From positions 1 to 7,489 of the forward strand of contig JAHEZF010000074.1 of assembly GCA_023251215.1 (NCBI GenBank): a stretch of DNA of 7,489 nucleotides, in the 5' to 3' direction. Below are positions 5,753 through 7,489 of this stretch, in pieces. This DNA is from Sphingobacteriales bacterium. Its GTDB lineage: Bacteria; Bacteroidota; Bacteroidia; Chitinophagales; Chitinophagaceae. A program made the position numbers and the translations under genes. Within the stretch, counting starts at the first letter, position 1, and each line of letters opens with the position of its first letter. The notes beneath the pieces are model-generated. The model did no database searches and was not told the DNA's origin. It worked only from the letters and a program-made list of their open reading frames with translations.

Positions 5753-7489
5753 TTAGCGGATTATATCAACATAACCGGCCATTATTTTACGGCCATTTTT
5801 CGGGTTTACAATATAATAATAAGTGCCCAGGGGCGCCTGCTTGCCATTGATTGTTCCATCCCACGGATTACTGTAACCTACAGAATGAAATATTAACTGC
5901 CCGTAACGGTTATATATTTCCACAGTGGCGCCGGGATAACTTTCCAAATACCCTATCTCCCACCGGTCATGCACTCCATCACCATTCGGACTGAAAATAT
6001 TCGGAATGATCGGGAACTTCAGCACTTTGACAAAAACCTGGTCAGATGCGCTGCATCCTTTATCCGTTGTAACAGTTAACGTATAAGTAATATCATCCGG
6101 AGGCGAAGATACTGTATTAGGAATAATTGGATTATTCAAACCTGTCGCAGGTGTCCATAAATATGTAACAGGCATGCCGGCATTTACCGCAGGTGTTAAT
6201 GTAACGAAGCCACCTTCCAATACTACTTTATCAGGACCTGCATTAACAGGCGGATATGGGTTTGAGAAAACAGTCTGGGTATAAGTGGTACTTGGGCAAC
6301 CCCAGCTGTTGACTATAAATAAACTTACAGTGTAAGTACCAACAAAACTATACGTATAATTGAATGCGGGAATATTTCTCACATTACCATCGCCCATGGT
6401 CCAGTTCCATTGCGAAATAGTTCCATCCAGCGGGTTACTGTTATCAGTAAACCTGAACGGGCTGCCAATGCATACATCCGTTTTATCAACATTGAATAAA
6501 GCAAGCGGCTGTGGGTGAATGCTATTCAAAATTATGGTAGTGTCATACACACAACCTGAACTGCTGGTTACCTGCAGGTTTACATTGAATGGGCCTGTGC
6601 CTACATAACTGTGTGATGGATTAGTTGCAGTTGAAGTATTTACAGGTCCGCTGCCCGGATCGCCGAAGTTCCATAAATAATTCATTGGCGTTCCATCTGC
6701 AATGGTCGAAAGATTAGTGAATGTAACATTCGCATTGGGCAGGCATGATACTGCCGGTGTGCTGAAGTTTGGTTTCGGCAGCGGGTTAATAATTACATTG
6801 ATCACTTTCTGCACACTGTTGCACCCGTTGCTTGTTCGTACAATAAGTTTTACTGCATAAGTGCCGTAATTGGTAAATGTATGTGTAAATGGAGCGCCGG
6901 TTGTTCTTACTAAAATCGGCGAACCGTCTGCAAAATCCCATGTCCATGTAGTAAGTGTGCCCACGGGTGTATTAGAATTATCGCTGAATGTAACCGCCTG
7001 TTTTTCGCATGCAGGTGTTGCAAAAGAAAAGTCAGCTAATGGAGGTTGCCATACTGTTATTGTTTTTGACATGGTATCTACACAACCACCTGCCGTAGAT
7101 GTAAAGCTGTAAAGAATAGTATAAGTGCCTGGCCCAACTGATGCAGGATTAAAAATTCCACCAGGTGTAACACCCGGTCCGCTGAATACTCCTGTTCCCG
7201 GCACTCCACCAATTTCACTCGCCTGTGTTATCTGGAATGGAGCAGCATCAAGACAAGTGGGCGGCATATTATTGAACTGAACCAGGGGAGCTGCATTTAC
7301 AATAATAGTTTTAATACTGTCATCTACACAGGTACCGCCTGAATAAGCCCTGTAACGGATGGTGAATGGCCGTGTGAGCGGAACCTGGAAATTGGGATAA
7401 AGATGTTTGTATATTTTACCGGGGAAAGGCGAATTATCCGTCTGAAATACTGCAGGCGCACCTACATTATCCCAGTATATTTCTATTTT
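5753..7489 (-). CDS. Large PKD-repeat surface protein with T9SS type B (gliding-motility-associated) C-terminal domain, N-terminus outside the window
   Basis: The frame is open to the right edge; 578 residues are visible, and the ATG at 7267 is an internal Met because clear domain sequence continues upstream of it (for example IEIYWDNVG and FTIRYRAYSGGTC). Residues below are counted from the first codon at the edge. In order: the end of a PKD-like domain (1-62), an Ig-like domain with VFSGPGV (about 63-146), three PKD domains (about 152-223, 239-313, 328-398) marked by WTWDFADG, YLWNFGDPGSG and WNWTMGDG, another PKD/Ig-like domain starting VNAGPDK (about 414-489), and the sorting domain (about 494-578) with IPNIFSPNGDGVHD, EIYNRYGQLI, NPWDG, GTYYYI and a final GYVDIIR. 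This C-terminal type (CHU_C / TIGR04131-like) is the signal on adhesins such as SprB. The protein is probably a secreted adhesin or surface filament; its ligand is unknown. PorP/SprF follows after 2 nt. Confidence 0.9.
   Translation of the reverse strand, partial: KIEIYWDNVGAPAVFQTDNSPFPGKIYKHLYPNFQVPLTRPFTIRYRAYSGGTCVDDSIKTIIVNAAPLVQFNNMPPTCLDAAPFQITQASEIGGVPGTGVFSGPGVTPGGIFNPASVGPGTYTILYSFTSTAGGCVDTMSKTITVWQPPLADFSFATPACEKQAVTFSDNSNTPVGTLTTWTWDFADGSPILVRTTGAPFTHTFTNYGTYAVKLIVRTSNGCNSVQKVINVIINPLPKPNFSTPAVSCLPNANVTFTNLSTIADGTPMNYLWNFGDPGSGPVNTSTATNPSHSYVGTGPFNVNLQVTSSSGCVYDTTIILNSIHPQPLALFNVDKTDVCIGSPFRFTDNSNPLDGTISQWNWTMGDGNVRNIPAFNYTYSFVGTYTVSLFIVNSWGCPSTTYTQTVFSNPYPPVNAGPDKVVLEGGFVTLTPAVNAGMPVTYLWTPATGLNNPIIPNTVSSPPDDITYTLTVTTDKGCSASDQVFVKVLKFPIIPNIFSPNGDGVHDRWEIGYLESYPGATVEIYNRYGQLIFHSVGYSNPWDGTINGKQAPLGTYYYIVNPKNGRKIMAGYVDIIR

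Noticed and set aside
5753..7267. Treating the ATG at 7267 as the start of the PKD protein
   Set aside because: The same frame is open to the window edge and the upstream 74 codons encode typical adhesin sequence (IEIYWDN, FTIRYRAYSGGTC). The Met has no signal peptide after it.
1..7489. Mobile element, CRISPR array, tRNA or rRNA
   Set aside because: No transposase, regularly spaced repeats, terminal inverted repeats or recognisable RNA gene sequence was seen on either strand.

Overview
The window reads as chromosomal DNA of a Bacteroidota bacterium, most likely of the Chitinophagaceae or a related group. The evidence is two different type IX secretion system (T9SS) C-terminal sorting domains, a PorP/SprF family outer-membrane protein, a Bacteroidota-style lipoprotein, no Shine-Dalgarno sequence ahead of any start codon, and promoter candidates resembling the TTG / TAnnTTTG consensus of this phylum. 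The exact taxon is inferred from protein style only.

Layout from left to right. (1) 2-109 (+) is the last 35 codons of a T9SS type A cargo protein, followed by a candidate terminator. (2) 325-738 (+) encodes a small lipoprotein with a beta-sandwich domain. A strong hairpin at 774-801 separates it from the next, convergent gene. (3) 838-2418 (-) encodes an exported metal-dependent amidohydrolase of the imidazolonepropionase-like group. (4) 2419-2595 is a divergent control region. It holds a leftward promoter candidate for the amidohydrolase and a rightward promoter candidate overlapped by a 20-bp palindrome. (5) 2596-2985 and 3004-4689 (+) form a two-gene unit: a BlaI/MecI/CopY-type repressor and a BlaR1/MecR1-type membrane metalloprotease (M56). 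The protease has a helical, Trp-marked repeat region in place of the penicillin-binding sensor. (6) 4713-5750 and 5753-7489 (-) form a second two-gene unit, transcribed leftward. A large PKD-repeat surface protein with a type B (gliding-motility-associated) C-terminal domain comes first, open at the right edge. It is followed after 2 nt by a PorP/SprF protein.

How the genes work together. The repressor and protease should form a self-regulated sensor: the protease detects an envelope signal and triggers inactivation of the repressor, which frees the palindromic operator. The PKD protein and PorP/SprF protein should form a cargo and outer-membrane partner pair for T9SS surface display. The lipoprotein and amidohydrolase look like independent single genes. 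No RNA genes, mobile elements or CRISPR arrays were seen. Most of the window is ordinary for the phylum. The least explained parts are the sensor region of the M56 protein, the operator upstream of its repressor, and the long aromatic segment in the amidohydrolase.
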